A stretch of DNA of 64,000 bases from Enoplosus armatus (GCF_043641665.1 NC_092203.1:6179567-6243566), one strand, 5' to 3'; shown: positions 12,657-47,316, numbered from the stretch's first letter. The notes: generated by a model not told the origin, from the sequence alone. Program-made: numbers and translations.

Positions 12657-13352
12657 AGCTGGCTCGCTGATGTTTGAAAGATGCACCCACTCAGCCTGGA
12701 GATGGTGTGATGAGGTCACTCTGCCGTTGGTCCGTTAAGACTAGGCCTGGGATTCCACAATGCACTGAATGCGTTATTCTGTGGACCACACTAGAAGACT
12801 TTTTAAAATCTGACATTGATAAACTTTATTTAATGACGACAATTAATGGCCTAACTATGTTTGCAGTTAATTGTAGGGATTTGTTGTGGGTGTTTCTTGT
12901 GGACATGCTCTGAAAACCTTTAAGTCATTTAGTTGTATTTGTCTGTCACAGGAAAAGGCTTATTTGATGCCTGAAGAATTTCAGCATAGTTAGATGTGAG
13001 TGACGATCTACTTGTTTGCATCCTTGGCTTAATGTCGTGTCTACGCAGCGATGATGTGCTGCTTGTTCTTTGGTTTGGATGATGTCAGGCCTTAGAGTAA
13101 CTTGAATGGAAAGTTAGTTTTAGATGTGTCAGTTTAGACCATCAACAGAGTAGAGTGCGCATGAAATGTTCCCAATAGCCCCACTCTCCCCACAGCAGTA
13201 TGAGTCATGTGAGGTAGACGTTGTGTATATTTGTGTGTGTGCACACCATCAGCGCTCGCATTGGTTGATGGCAAGGTCCCAGGCCTAATCACTCCTGCAG
13301 GTCTATTGTTGTCTTGGGTGATGGGATGGGTTGCCAGTGAGGCACACTTAAG

Positions 13353-13359
13353 CCCCCCC

Positions 13360-13390
<31 letters not shown>

Positions 13391-13402
13391 CAGACCTTTT
13401 TG

Positions 13403-13451
<49 letters not shown>
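13353..13451. repeat. Composite tract: C24, (AC)n, short spacer, (GT)n
   Basis: A run of 24 C at 13353-13376 passes directly into about seven AC units to 13391. After a 13-base spacer comes a (GT)n run of about 47 bases at 13405-13451. The AC and GT arms are complementary and could pair. Confidence 0.9.
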
Positions 13452-13452
<1 letters not shown>

Positions 13453-14766
13453 AAGGCGGGTTGCTGACTGAATGCCGCAGCCTCTGTCTTGGCATTTGGA
13501 AGGGAGAATGCTTTTCAACAGCTGTAGCTTAGCAACAGTAGCTCAGCCGCGTTGCTAGGCAGCCCCTTTTTCATAAAATGCGCACTCACTAACCCCCCCC
13601 CCCCTCCCACCCACCATCTTTAAGTCACTTCCCCTTCCATCATCTGTTTTGTCCAGATAACGTGGGTTTGAGTTGTTTTTTGGGTTGGAAGATAATGAAG
13701 TCCAACCAGGTTTGTTGGTTGTGATTGTGCTTCGGGCAAAGTCTAACTGCATGTTTAAATTTGTACATTTTGCTAATATTGTTTCGTCCTGGAGGGTTTA
13801 CTAAACCAAACCAAGAAAAAGTCCACAAAAGGAATTTAACACAGTGAAATACATATCCTTGTGTAGGTTTTTGTTTTTTTTATGAAATACTATAGATACT
13901 GAAACTTTCAACATCAGCAAACCTAAATTTCATGTAGTCCAGTCAGAATACATCAGGCCTGTAATTTTGTTTCTAGAGATTAACATATCAGTTTCATGAT
14001 CTCAGCTTAACTTTCCAAAGTGCTCTTTATAATTTGTGCTCAGCTAAACCTTTGACACCAATCAGATTAGCCTAACCAGATCCTACGTCCTCTGTGCTTG
14101 AATGCAATGCGTGTATTGGCTTGGTAGGCTCGGAGCCCCTCAGCGTTTTAATGAGTGACTCCACCACCCCAGCGGGAAGAAGCATATGGACCTTAATTAC
14201 CAGGTAGAATGGGGGGAGGGGCGTCTGGCCCCATCGCTAACGGCTTGCTGTATTTTGTTTAAACGGTTCACCCTCTGTTCCCCCTTAGATTAATGTGTTG
14301 TGGCGTGGCCCTATAAAAACACACTGGGGCTAGACTAAAAAAAAAACGCGGGAGTCCATTAATTAGGATGAGAGGCCCCATCAGCTCTTTGTGTCAGGCA
14401 GTCTGTGCCTCGGCGGACTCCCCAACTGCCCGAGACAGCCAGTCAGAGCCGTGCACTATTAGGGTGGCTTAGGCAAAAATGTTCCCAGGCAAATAAAGGT
14501 TAAAAAGTCAGATTTTCCTAAAATGACAGTCAGTGTTGACTTTGAATTATCATGTAACAGTACAGCCTGAATGCAAATTCTTTCCCAGACAGATATTTCA
14601 GTGGACTTCTGGAAGTGACATCTCAACATGTTTAACAACAGATTGTCTTTACTTTCATATCATTTTACAGCCCGGTACAGTATAGATGAAGTGATGCAGT
14701 ATGTCAATCGGGACCTAATTTTGATGTATCTCACTCTCCCTCCCTCTTTCCTATGTCTTTCTTTAG

Positions 14767-14835
14767 ACGCCAATGAGTCGCGCTTTGTGAGAGGGCAGCA
14801 GTCAGCCCCGCGTGCTGGATGTCTGTGACAGATCC
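14767..14835 (+). other. zc3h12c: 5' UTR part of the first coding exon of zc3h12c
   Basis: The acceptor TTTAG ends at 14766 and the chosen ATG is at 14836. The frame stays open upstream to a GTG at 14812, but ATG 14836 gives the family N-terminus (MG-KDH...), so the 69 bases before it are leader. Confidence 0.6.
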
Positions 14836-20020
<5,185 letters not shown>

Positions 20021-20989
20021 AAAACAAAGCAAAATGTAATCTCCCATTCGAAAACAATAGCAGTTACGTAGTCTGTAGAAATTGGGAAACGCAAATTAGA
20101 ATTTAAATTTACAACACTTGAAAGCACGTTTGGTTTGCACGGGGGAGTTTTAAATACTGGAATGCGAGAGCTTTTTCTTTTCTTATGACATTAATGAGAC
20201 ACTGCGTAAGTTTCCAAGGACATAAAATGCTGAAGATAATCCAAATCCAGCTCTGGTCACTGCGCAGCGACAAGTAAATCAACTCAACTTTGAGACGTGT
20301 GGAGAGATTCTATGACTTTGACACAAAGTGCGGAGATTGTTCTACATTGCCCAGCTATTCTTTTTTATTTATTTAGTAGCTTATTGTATCTATCTTTCAC
20401 ATGCATCAAATTTAAAAGGCACTTTTTTTTGTTTTACAGCCAAATCATAACCTAGTGGCTTGGTATCACAAACATCAAATATAACTGACATGAAGGATTA
20501 CTTAATCATTTCCACCACCTTTATGGCCACATTCTGATTTGTATGGACTACACACACACACACATTATTGTGCATTGTACACTGTACTTACTCTCAGACC
20601 TGAGTCAAACAGTGTTTGACAATAGCTTTTCTTGCGTGTGTGAAGCCCCAGATGGATTGGATTTTCTACTTCTTAATTATAAAGAAAGTGTCACAGATAA
20701 GTATTCAAACTTAATTTCAGATATTCTTTTTTGTTTTTGTTATGTGGAAAATCCCTGTCTGGTACTCACATGACAGTTTCAAACTACTATTTGACAGAGG
20801 TCTGTGTATTATATTAATCTCTTTGTGTGTGTTGTGTGGCCACTTGTTGGTAAAAAAAAAAAAGGGTGTTCGAAAGATTGTCGTCTTATTTTAGATGACG
20901 TCAGTATTTTGGTCAGAGTTGTAGCTGTAGAGATGGGTGACCCTGTCGTGTGTACCTTAGTTTTAGTAAGGGACATCTCTCTCTCTCCT

Positions 20990-21026
<37 letters not shown>

Positions 21027-23235
21027 GGACCTTTATTTTGGGTCAACTCTGGTATCTGCTACAGACAGAGAGCATCTGGTGAATGAAACATGTATGTATT
21101 GTAAATATATTTAACAGATTTCCTTGCTGTGCTTTTGGCTAACAGCGTCTACTGCCGTCTGTAGCAGATCCCAGCTGAATCCATGCTAGACGGAGAAAAA
21201 CCTTGTTTGATACAAATTGTATCATTAACTAAGTCGCTGATGTTACAGTACATGGACTTGTTGATCTGTATTTATCAAACACTCTTGATGTATTGCTATA
21301 TGAAGAAGTGCATTGACAACTGTTATGTTCCAATTGAGATGTTCCAACTTTTAATCTTGTGGAAATTGCTTTGAGACAATTATTTCACATATGTTATGAA
21401 ACAAAAGGAGTTGTCTGCCTACTATGTTTAGGTATCACAACTTACTTATCCACGCTTTTGGGTTTGAAGCTGGCTTATTTTCTACAGGAGCTCCAATTAA
21501 ATCATGTGACAAACATGCTTTGGTTTACTGGTTAACTGCCCATTTAAAGAACTGAAGTGAATTAGTTTGTTTTTTCACAGTGAGGTTGGGGTCAGTTCAT
21601 TTTAAGCTTTTTTTTTAGTCCTTTAAAGTAAGTAATTATAAAACTTCATGCTTGAAATAATAGAGAATTGATGTTTTATCATTAACTATTCTATTGTTAA
21701 ATCATGAATTGAGTTGTAAGACCCCAACCATGTTTGATAAGTAAAGTTTGGTATTTGGGTCAGTCCCGTATCCCAATGGCAGCCATTTTGAATGTCTGTA
21801 ACACTCAAACAAAGCTCTACCTGGAGTATTTGCAAATATATAAAGACTTTTTGCCTCAACAAAAAGATGAGGTCTTTGTAGAGCCATAAATACAACCATA
21901 ATTGTTATTATTAAAATATATTACTGCTGAGGCTACCTGAGCACTTACCAAGCTAATGCTAACATTTCCTTGTATTATTACACACCTGACCTGTTTCGGG
22001 GTGTAACCTGCCTATGGCCTATTGCATGCTGGGATAGCCCAAAAATTGAAATTTGGACATAACATTAGCCTATCTATGACTACGCTGGATTGCTGTATTT
22101 AGACCTAAATGTAAGGCCAGATTGGAAAGTTAGCCGACTGTTTATTGGTCTGGGTTCTTGGGATTATTTTGTTTTAATAATTAATTAATCAATAATTTGT
22201 GCTCGTCAGGTTCTAACATAGCTTGGTTGTGCTTGATCACGTAGAGCCCAACCAAAGTGTAACGCGAGTTCAAAATGGCCGCCAAGGAATTAAAGTCTGG
22301 AGAGTGAGCTCGTCGTACAGTTCATCACAAGCCAGCTACATAAAGCCCACTGGTTTCTTTCCTGTCCAACGTGTCACATTGTGCAAATAATTAATAATTG
22401 TACAATAACACGTGAGAGAGAACCTTTGTGTGTATTGAAGAAGCGCCTTCTCTCTGGCCTCCTGGCACCGTGTGTCAGTGTGGCCCCTGAGCGTGGGCCC
22501 AAAGTAATGCCTCTTCATGGCATTGTGCTTATGACACATCCAATACTCTGAACTATGTTCAGCTAACTGTTATGCATGTTTTGATTTGTTTTGGTTTCTG
22601 CATGTTTCCTTGTGTTTAATTTGTGTACATAGCTGTGTTTCTGTCCTGTAAGTTTGTCTTTCCGTTACTGTGACATGATGCTAGCTGTCGAGATGCCTCT
22701 AGGCTTACGTATACACAAGACTGGCTTGTTTTTCTGCTCGTTGATCTTTTATTGCATATATCAGTTGGCGCAACACCTCCTTTGACTTACAATATTAAGT
22801 CAAGCGGGAATGCCATCTTGTTTACTATAAAGCTTGACATTTACTCAAAAGGATCAGGAAGCATGTTTTAGAATGCGTCCCACTTTTCTCCAACATTGTT
22901 TGCTTTGGAAGCGCCCTCGGCTATACATAGTCATAATGGAAACCATTGTGATACATTGATTTCTGTGCTGTAGACATTACGATGCGAAACAGGCCACTAC
23001 ACTCTAATAGAAGGAATATCCTGTTTCAAATTATATTTACATTTTGCCAGTAGAGTAACAGTGTAATTAATAGATTATTGTTGTGAACATTTTCAACTGT
23101 AACTGTGATTGTTCATTAAAGAGAGAACTGCTATAAAACATGTGGTATCAATTGACATCGTCGTAGTTAACACAGGCTTGTTTTAAGTGACTATGCAAAT
23201 TAGTTATTACAATAAAAAAGACCGTATTATTTCCC
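20021..23235 (+). other. zc3h12c: 3' UTR region of zc3h12c (end uncertain)
   Basis: AU-rich sequence after the TGA. It holds ATTTATTTA at 20367-20375 (AU-rich-element core), a (CT)n tract at about 20975-21026, and possible poly(A) signals ATTAAA 21496-21501, ATTAAA 23115-23120 and AATAAA 23211-23216. I cannot tell which is used. Later AATAAA copies (23829, 23921) lie beyond the Tc1-like remnant. Confidence 0.5.
20975..21026. repeat. (CT)n microsatellite
   Basis: Nearly pure CT run with a few interruptions in its first half, in the downstream region of zc3h12c. Confidence 0.9.
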
Positions 23236-23494
23236 TGTAAAACTATAGATTACTTAGTATTAATTTTACTACTTTCCTTATGACAGAAAATTGTTATCTT
23301 AAAACAGTTCTTTGTAATCAAGCTTATAGTGGAAGCATGTGGCCAGTATTCAGATATTATAGTTGCTGTAAGTTTTGAAATACTACATCTGATTTTACCA
23401 CGTCTTTACCTCCATGTTTCAGTCTAAACTGAAAGCATGATAAATTGGACTAAATACAAAGAGGCCCATGACCTCAGACCAGAGGTAAAATTCA

Positions 23495-23690
23495 CTTCTT
23501 ATACGACAACGAACTGAAGCACGCAGCCAAGACAACCCTGTCGGGTCTTTGACAAGTCTCAAAGCCTGGACTTTAACCCCACTGACCATCTGCGGAAAGA
23601 CCTACAGATCAGTAGATCACAGTTCACTGAGGCATCCAACAAATCTAACAGACTTGAAAGGGCTTACAAGCACGAGTAGGGAAAAAACTG
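23495..23690 (+). pseudogene. Degenerate Tc1/mariner transposase fragment
   Basis: Two short translated pieces resemble the DDE part of fish Tc1 transposases. One is YDNELKHAAKTT at 23502-23537 (compare a family DND-PKHTAK-type motif). The other is QSLDFNPTDHLRKDLQI at 23560-23610 (compare SPDLNP-EHLW-DLK). They lie in different frames, so the copy is frameshifted and dead. Inverted terminal repeats were not found. Confidence 0.55.
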
Positions 23691-23699
23691 AGCTAAACT

Positions 23700-24275
23700 A
23701 ACTAAAGATTTAACGCTGCATTGATTGGTCAATACAATGATTTGTCTATTGACAGAAACATGAATCTGAGACTATTATAAGAATTAGTGTTGTAGTAGCA
23801 GTAGCAGCAGCATTTTGAATTGTTTTTTAATAAAGCTCCTCAAACGTGAATATTTACTGGTGTCCTTAGTATTTTATGATAGTAAACTGGATATTTTTGG
23901 GGTTCTGCACTATTGGTTGGAATAAATCATTTTAAAGATGTCAACTTGGGCTTTGGGATATTGTGACAGGCATTGTTCTGCATTTTATAGACCAAATGAT
24001 TAAATCGAGAAAATAATAGGCCGGCTAATTAATAATGAAAATAATTGTTAGTTACAGCCCTAGAAAGGATTCAAATCTGGTAGAGCGAAACCAAGAAGAC
24101 TTAATTACAGCCCATAATACTTCAACAACATTTTGAATAAAAGACATTGAAATAAGATAAAAAGGTTTTGTTAATAAATTTGAAAATATTTTTCAAACTC
24201 TTTTTGTTGATTTTGGGGTATTTTACAGAATGTTTTATTCAAGACTATAACACAAAGAATTCAAATGGGTCAAAA
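23700..24275. other. AT-rich spacer between convergent genes
   Basis: AT-rich with no coding segment, apart from isolated AATAAA motifs at 23829-23834 and 23921-23926 on the + strand. It separates the 3' ends of zc3h12c and rdx. Confidence 0.4.
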
Positions 24276-24279
24276 CACT

Positions 24280-27118
24280 AGCTCAAAATTTAAAACTTTT
24301 ATTTGTGAACCAATGAAATGGACTGCGATCCATCTGTGCCTTCTATCTTAAAGAATACTAAACATGAACATAAAGGAGAAAAAAAAAAGAAACGGCAGCA
24401 AAACGTGACAGCTGGTGCCAGAGCAGGCATCATCGCAGACATTGACTTCATTGGAGGGGACAGACAGGCCAATAACATTCTGCTGTGAAGACAAACCGAG
24501 TCTAACTGAAGCCTCACAGCTTGAATGCCATGCCAGGTTTGGGGGTGTGGACGTGTCAACAACAGTTTTCCCCTCCAATGGAGCTGTCCAGTATAGCGAT
24601 GCACGCTGCTGGTTTAGGGTCTTTGAACACAATACAAAAATATGAGCTGGAAGCACAGGATCATTTTTCACCTGCTATGGCAAACACAACACTAACAATG
24701 GACACTGTGAAGTTAAACACAAAAGGCAGGCTTCAGTGTCTTGTTTCATACAAGTGCTTTAACTTTAAAACTCTGACTATTAAAAAAATATCAACCTACA
24801 CCAGCTGTCAAGTATTGCGCAACAAATACCATAAACATTTTTCATCATATTGTTATTTTAAAAAAAAAGGAAAACTTAATGTTCACTCATTTCAAAAATG
24901 CACCCTGGAACATCCACCCCACAAAAGATGGAGTCAATTTGTTGTCTGAGCAATGTTGTTAGATGAGAATTTATAACAAGATTTTAGGGGAAGAAATTGG
25001 CCTACCCTCCATTTGATTCTGGAGAGATTTGTACAAATCACAATAGCAAGGTCCCTTCACATTAAGAACTACTAATACCTCATCTCTTTATGTATTCACA
25101 GTCTCTCAGTCCCATTAATCTATTACAGCTCTGCAAACTGTCTCCTTAAAGTGAAATTGTAACAGAGGAGACAAAGTTCGGAGCAGACACTGAAGGCCAT
25201 TTTAATTATGTTACAGGAGAGACTTCTTTTAAACAAGTCTTGAGTCCAGGCAGCTCTGTAGACCCAGTCTGTCACCACCAACAACCTATGGCTCCTAAGA
25301 ATCAAATGCCTCACAGGCCTAGTTTTTTGGAAAACTCTCTCTATACAGTACATCTCCATTCTGATATTTGCAGCATTATTATACCTTCCTCATTGTTTGG
25401 GATTTTCCTACAAAAATGAGAATGAACCAAAACATCTGAGCAAGGCCAGGAGCAGGGAGAGACCCTTGTGTAAAACTAGCTTCAAATGTAAGAAATAACA
25501 CTTTTCAACTTGGTTCTCACTTAGGAGGTACGTTCTCTTGAAATCCATAACCAACGTCCAGCCACAAAACAACTGAGCTCTGACAAAACGGAGCCTGCCC
25601 AATAGCATCACCCATGTAACAGCAACCAAGTAAAACCATGACCTTATTTTTTGGAAAGGGAGGGAAGGGGGAGCACCCTGAGTGTTTGACTGGCAGTCAC
25701 CACTGCTAACATTACTGAGGTAGAGATTTGTCCCGGGTCGAGGACTGATGTTTTCATAAGCTCCCCAGCCAGAGAGGTGCCAGGCCATGTATACATTTGT
25801 ATATACTTTCTCTCACACCCACACCCACACACCCACCCACCCACACCCACACACCCACACACACACACACAAACGGTTGGACAGACCGACAAACAGCCTG
25901 GACATAGTACTCCTCTCTCTGTTCCTCTGTCTGTCCATTTAATACCCTGGGCTCCTTTGTGAGCTGGTAGGCAGAGAAAACCATCTATGGTGACTGGGAA
26001 TCAAACACTAGGATGCAACTGGAAAAAAAAAACACACACACACACACAAACACAAGGATACACAACAACCAATTAGCTTATCTTTAGAACACTTTTAAGC
26101 TTGAGGATGATAGCTCAGTGGCACAAGCTCATTACATGCTATCCTATCACCTCTGCATGTACAAAACACTTTCCCTTTGTTACCTTTGCTACATTCGTTC
26201 ATCAAAACCTGCCGTGTGACAAGTTGGGTGGCTCTTTTCCCCACGAGGGTCAATTCACTTCAATTTCATTCACAGAAAGGATTTTCATTCAAATCTGAAA
26301 ATACAGGTAATCTTGATATTCAGCCTGAAATTAAACTAGTAAAATACTGCAGTGTCATCTCTTAGATAAACCTATAAATGTAACATTTAAAAAACAGTTT
26401 GAATTGATTGAAAGCTCAGCTCAGCTCTCTAATGACTCGCAGATGCTAGGAGAATTAGCATAACTAGCTTGTGAAATGACACGTGCTTTGACGCCGAATG
26501 AAAATAGTGACCTCATTTATCCCCAAACTCCAGTCTTAATTCATAGCCTGGGACTAAATCTAGCATCAATGTGTTTGACAGACAACTAAAAAGAAGGGCA
26601 TCATCAATAAAACAAGTCAAACAAAAGCAGAGGAAAACAACTTAAAAACAAGGAGAGGACAGGTAATCTTTAACTGAAGACATGGAATCATACTAAACCT
26701 TTGCATGTCGCTGCAAGTTGTCAAGCAAAACAATAAAAACAAAAAACAAAATAGCTTTCTATGGCCATGTTTTCTCAAACTAAAAAATCCAATTGTTTCC
26801 ATTTTGGTTTTACAGTTCCTCTTTACTCCTGTGCTTAAGGATTACAGATCTCTGCAGTATGACAATATTTGCTTCTTGAGAGTGGCTTGTAGGCAGCTCC
26901 ATATGAGGGAGGTATCCATAACTTTCAGAGCAGAGATGTGGGGCAGGACTTTGGCAAAGTTTGACAAGATGATTTCTCAAGATTGCCTGGGGGTGTTGAA
27001 GGGGACTTGGTGGGATGGCAGCATCTATTGTCCATGAAAATCGAGCAGCCACTGAGGGGAAAGTTTGGGAGCAGGTGCCCCTGAGGGAAAGAGGGGCGAG
27101 GGGACGGATGCGCTGTTC
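24280..27118 (-). other. rdx: 3' UTR of rdx (approximate)
   Basis: Continuous with the last coding exon, whose stop is at 27119-27121, with no competing exon signals. It includes a CA/CACACC-rich stretch at about 25806-25870 and a CA run at about 26035-26048. The end is set by the AATAAA at 24298-24303. Confidence 0.5.
24298..24303 (-). terminator. Polyadenylation signal AATAAA for rdx
   Basis: TTTATT on the + strand is AATAAA on the minus strand. It is followed on the minus strand by a T/G-containing stretch and is positioned to give a 3' UTR of about 2.8 kb. Confidence 0.5.
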
Positions 27119-43410
<16,292 letters not shown>

Positions 43411-43491
43411 TTTTGCTTCCTCTCCTCCTTACACCCGACAGCTGAGAGGATAAATCCGTCACAGGACGGAACAACACCTGTATCACAGGAC
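43411..43491 (-). other. rdx: 5' UTR part of the rdx start-codon exon
   Basis: On the minus strand an acceptor (TTTCGCTTTCAG) ends at 43492 and the exon runs 43491-43399. The ATG at 43410-43408 has A at -3. An in-frame TAA lies 18 bases upstream, so translation of radixin cannot start earlier in this exon. Confidence 0.75.
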
Positions 43492-45850
43492 CTGAAAGCG
43501 AAAGAGAACAGTTTTCTTTCAGGCCCACAGTATACACAGTTAAAACAATATGAGCAGCTGCCAGTACGACATTATTTACTTGTGTTACATTATATTTCAA
43601 TGAGTAATCTTTAATTTTAGCAGGTCATTTTTCCTTCGAAGTTGACAGTTTTATATCAGGATCTATTAGTCAAGCCCTGAATTCAGTGGTGTGGACAATA
43701 TAAAGCATAAAGCAGAAAATAACAGAATATAAAAAGTTTCAGGAGAGAGGAAATAAATCTGAGCGAACTGAGTGAAACTAGAGTACTCCAAAGAACCGAC
43801 AGAATGGAAAGAAAATACGGAAATTAATCCCATCCCTAAATCTAGGCACAGAAACCACAAATAGCAATACGCACAGAGAAGTGGTTTTGCATTCAATCTC
43901 AACATGCACTACCACTTTGCTGTACATAGTGTACATATGGTAACTATTGCAAGGGTGTATGGGGAAACTACTTAAAACATAATTGCTGTCGAAGAGAAAA
44001 CTGAAAGACAGTCAAGTCATTGTGTGGCAACATTGTAAAATGATCATCGGGTATACTTTATCAAAATAAAAGATCGGTCTGACATAAATGACCAGATAAT
44101 TGGACTTAGACTTTATTTATCCCACAGTGGGGAAATTTACAAGTTTGTATCTATTTCACTCTGCACCTAATCATTGCACTCTAATTTGGCCCATTAGTTA
44201 CAGTTTAAACAATTAAAATGTCTTCAATAGCTTACTTGGTGATTTCCAGCCACACTTATATTTCATATAACAACTACATGGCCCTGAACCATGATTTTTA
44301 CTACCCTGGACTGCTGTCACAGGTGAACTCCCTGCCATGTTTTCTGTAAAATACATGTCACAGTCTTGGTACACTCTAGTTGAAACACAAGCCTGAGGGT
44401 TTGGCAATGACCTGTGTTGAACTGCTACATGATACTGAAATGATCCAGGAAAACCAAGAGTTTTTTTTTTACAGGAACAACATGTCACATCGATCAGATC
44501 TGGACGCTCTAGTGTATGGTCTGATGATATTGTGCTCTGTCATAGTACCACAATCTCAAAGCCTACAACGTGTTCTATAAGCAAATGACAGAGCAATAAC
44601 ACACCATAACCTGCTTGAACAGAGAGGCTGAACAGCATACGTAATGTGTCTTTCTACAGGACACTTTTGCAGAGGTGGATGCTTTCAGTCACTGGGGCTA
44701 GCAACCAGTTTTAATGACGTGTAGTAAAAAACCAATTGTTTTTGTCATAATCACATTTAGATACATTATCACGTAACACTGCTGTTTGAACAGCCAGCTG
44801 TCCTGTTAAAACCTTCAATTTGGGAAAACTATTTTGCTTCTACATAAGGCATTCCTGAGCAATACTGTGGTATTTAAGTGACACGTAAATTGTGTCTTAC
44901 GCAACACTGTAGTGTCTAGCTGGCAACTATATTAATCCCAACTACTTTATTTTCAAATGAATAGCCAATGAATGGCCAATGAATCCTCTGATAGAACACA
45001 AACTACTCCCAAAATAAAACCATCAAAGGACCTTACTCCATATTGGTAGCCGTGGACAGAACAATGACTACTATCACACAGAGTTTAAGTGAGTATAGAG
45101 ATTTCAACAGTCAATGATAGTGGCCTTAAAGCATAACTGTGTGACGATAAATGTGGTTACGTTCAAGAAAAATGTGCAAGGAAGCCCACTGAACATTTGA
45201 GCTGTGGCGTTTGTAACGTTACTCTAGATGAGGACATGCCCACTTGTAGCTCCTAAGCAATTAGCTAGCTTGCCTGTTTGCCCGTCGAGAGTTGGCTTCC
45301 GTTACATTGTAATTTCACCACAATTTAATCAAATGGTGGACAACAACTCCAACCTAAACGTTAGGCACAACGGCATGACACGACGAAAAAAATGAAAGAC
45401 AAACCCTACGTTTGTCTTGTCAAAAGGCCTTTCTTCCTGAGTTTCACTCGTTAACAAATAAATATTAGCCGTTATACGACTCTTTATTCTTCTTGAAGTC
45501 AAAAACGGCCCGTTGAAATGCTGACATTTTCAAGCTAGTGGGTGTAGTCTACATAACGGGACAAGCCTAGCCGAGGTTTGCCTCACTCATACATGTGAAG
45601 TTTTCTAGCCTTAAAATGTTGGCCATCATGAATTCACCACATTTGCCACCAAAGAACATCCCAAGAAATTATGACTTAGTTAAAACTACGTAAGACACGC
45701 TAATGTGCGTTTAGAGGCAGTTTAGGGGGCACAACTTCGTACAAGTCGGCATTTCCATCATGTCGTATAAAATATGAATTGGTCGAACACGAGGATATCC
45801 GCTATTGCATCAAACTTGAGGAGCTCATCTTTTAGGGAGAGGCAACTCAC
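43492..45850 (-). other. Leader intron of rdx
   Basis: About 2.36 kb between the noncoding first exon and the ATG exon, with a GTGAGT donor and a TTTCAG acceptor on the minus strand. It carries a minus-strand LINE-type tail near 44103-44150 and no coding segment. Confidence 0.5.
44098..44150 (-). mobile_element. LINE-type 3' tail, minus strand
   Basis: On the minus strand it reads AATTTCCCCACTGTGGGATAAATAAAGTCTAAGTCC-like (in parts: TTTCCCCACTGTGGG, then ATAAATAAAGTC). This is a common fish LINE 3' end. Confidence 0.55.
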
Positions 45851-46080
45851 CGGGGGGACGAAGTATATCTTTAAATTGATAGGAAAGCCTGGTGTCTTCA
45901 GTTGGAACAAAATATCCACGATGAGGAATCCGTTGTAGTTCTCGTTCCTTATCTCTTAGTGCTTTAACCGAAACAAATTCCCGCAGACATAGAAAAACCG
46001 TTGAAGTCTTAACAACCATAAGGCGATTTGGGGTGCCAGCGTCGAGCCAGCCGGAATAGAATACGACGGCTTCCGGTCTC
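45851..46080 (-). other. rdx: Candidate noncoding first exon of rdx, carrying an upstream ORF
   Basis: On the minus strand the exon ends at a perfect donor (CCCCCCG|GTGAGT; last exon base 45851). It joins the ATG exon at 43491. It contains an ATG at 46019-46017 that opens a reading frame crossing the splice junction (see findings). The 5' end is unknown; about 46080 is assumed from an adjacent ETS-type site. Confidence 0.5.
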
Positions 46081-46300
46081 AAATTAAAAATAAAAGCCTG
46101 AAGCGCGAGGAGGGGGAAAAATCATTACTAAAGACTTTTAGTATCACAATCTTAACTATCTTCTTAACTAACAATAGTTAAGACAGAAGAAGTAGTAAAT
46201 AAATAGTGCAACTGTGTCCTTCCGAAAGTATCGGAATAGTATGCTACTATTTGAAATGACGTCGCTGTCAAAAAACGGACAAACATACATTAGAAATAAC
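46060..46300 (-). promoter_or_regulatory. Candidate rdx promoter
   Basis: Immediately upstream of the candidate first exon on the minus strand. It includes an ETS-type ACCGGAAGCC (about 46069-46078), a CpG-containing GCGCGAGG stretch near 46101-46110, and no TATA box at a suitable distance. Consistent with a housekeeping-type start but not proven. Confidence 0.35.
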
Positions 46301-46812
46301 TTGTGCTTTGGAGCTATAGTTTAAGTTCGTATCTTCCATCCGACATCCAACTAAGAGCTCTAAGTTAAGTTGCACGATTTTTGCTCTGTACACCCATACA
46401 GTTTCTCTACACCAATATTCATGTGTTTAAGTTACTTTGAAGGGATAAAAAGCCTGATTTCCGGACTTGTCCTCAGTGTCTGTCGTAAACTTAACACATC
46501 TAATTGTGGCGATGTACAATATGGCTGTCAGTAGCAGAGGAGTGGATGCAAGGCATTCATGGTGCATGCATCGTGCCATGAGCTGAATGGGGGTGATTAA
46601 TACCAGAATTAGCATTTGTTGATAGGCTAAATGATTGGCGAAGCGCCCCACTCTGGATCCCCTGGCAGACTGCATCTGTGCACTGGCTAGCACACTGGAA
46701 GTAGTTCATTTGGCAAAGACGCACATGCACCCAATCTTCAGATGCAGCATGTTTCAGTTCTTGCAGTTTAGATTTGTGTTGGATTGAGCTAAGCATGCAT
46801 CAGATCCAACAG

Positions 46813-46815
<3 letters not shown>

Positions 46816-46853
<38 letters not shown>
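46816..46853. repeat. (TA)n microsatellite
   Basis: About 19 alternating TA units; self-complementary and able to form a cruciform. Confidence 0.95.
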
Positions 46854-46856
<3 letters not shown>

Positions 46857-47316
46857 ATATATCATATACTCTTTCTTAATGCTCCAGTACTTTGTTGCAG
46901 AAAAGAAGTGGCTAATAAATGTACAGTTCAATAATCATGCATTGTTTCAGTGCTGTCTTAACCTATCTGATGAAAATTATTCCTAGCTTTATGTCTATGT
47001 GAAGCTGTGACTGTTATTTCAAGACATCTGGAGACTAAATTTAAAACTTTAAATGCTCTGTACTGCACAACCTTTTGGCTTGCACGCATCACCTGATCCA
47101 CATTCAGCCATTTAAGTCGTGCTTCTACAGCTGATTAGGATCAGAGGCTTAATCAGTGGATATATTAGCTGATTGGGTTTTAGCAAAAACTGAGCAAATT
47201 CAAACAAAAGTTTATGGAGATGTTTTTCATCAGACAGCCACCACCCAAACATCTCAAACAAGTACTGTACACAAGTTTGGGGGGTTCATTCAACAACAGA
47301 GCTGTTTTGTAAAATG

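Larger units (their letters stand above)
11372..14766 (+). other. Noncoding stretch, probable leader intron of zc3h12c
   Basis: No coding exon is seen. It contains two long GT tracts and three poly-C runs (near 12415, 13353 and 13592). It ends in a pyrimidine-rich stretch and the acceptor TTTAG at 14762-14766. Confidence 0.45.

Noticed and set aside
12463..12738. Open frame of Cys/Val repeats
   Set aside because: Translation of the (TG)n microsatellite.
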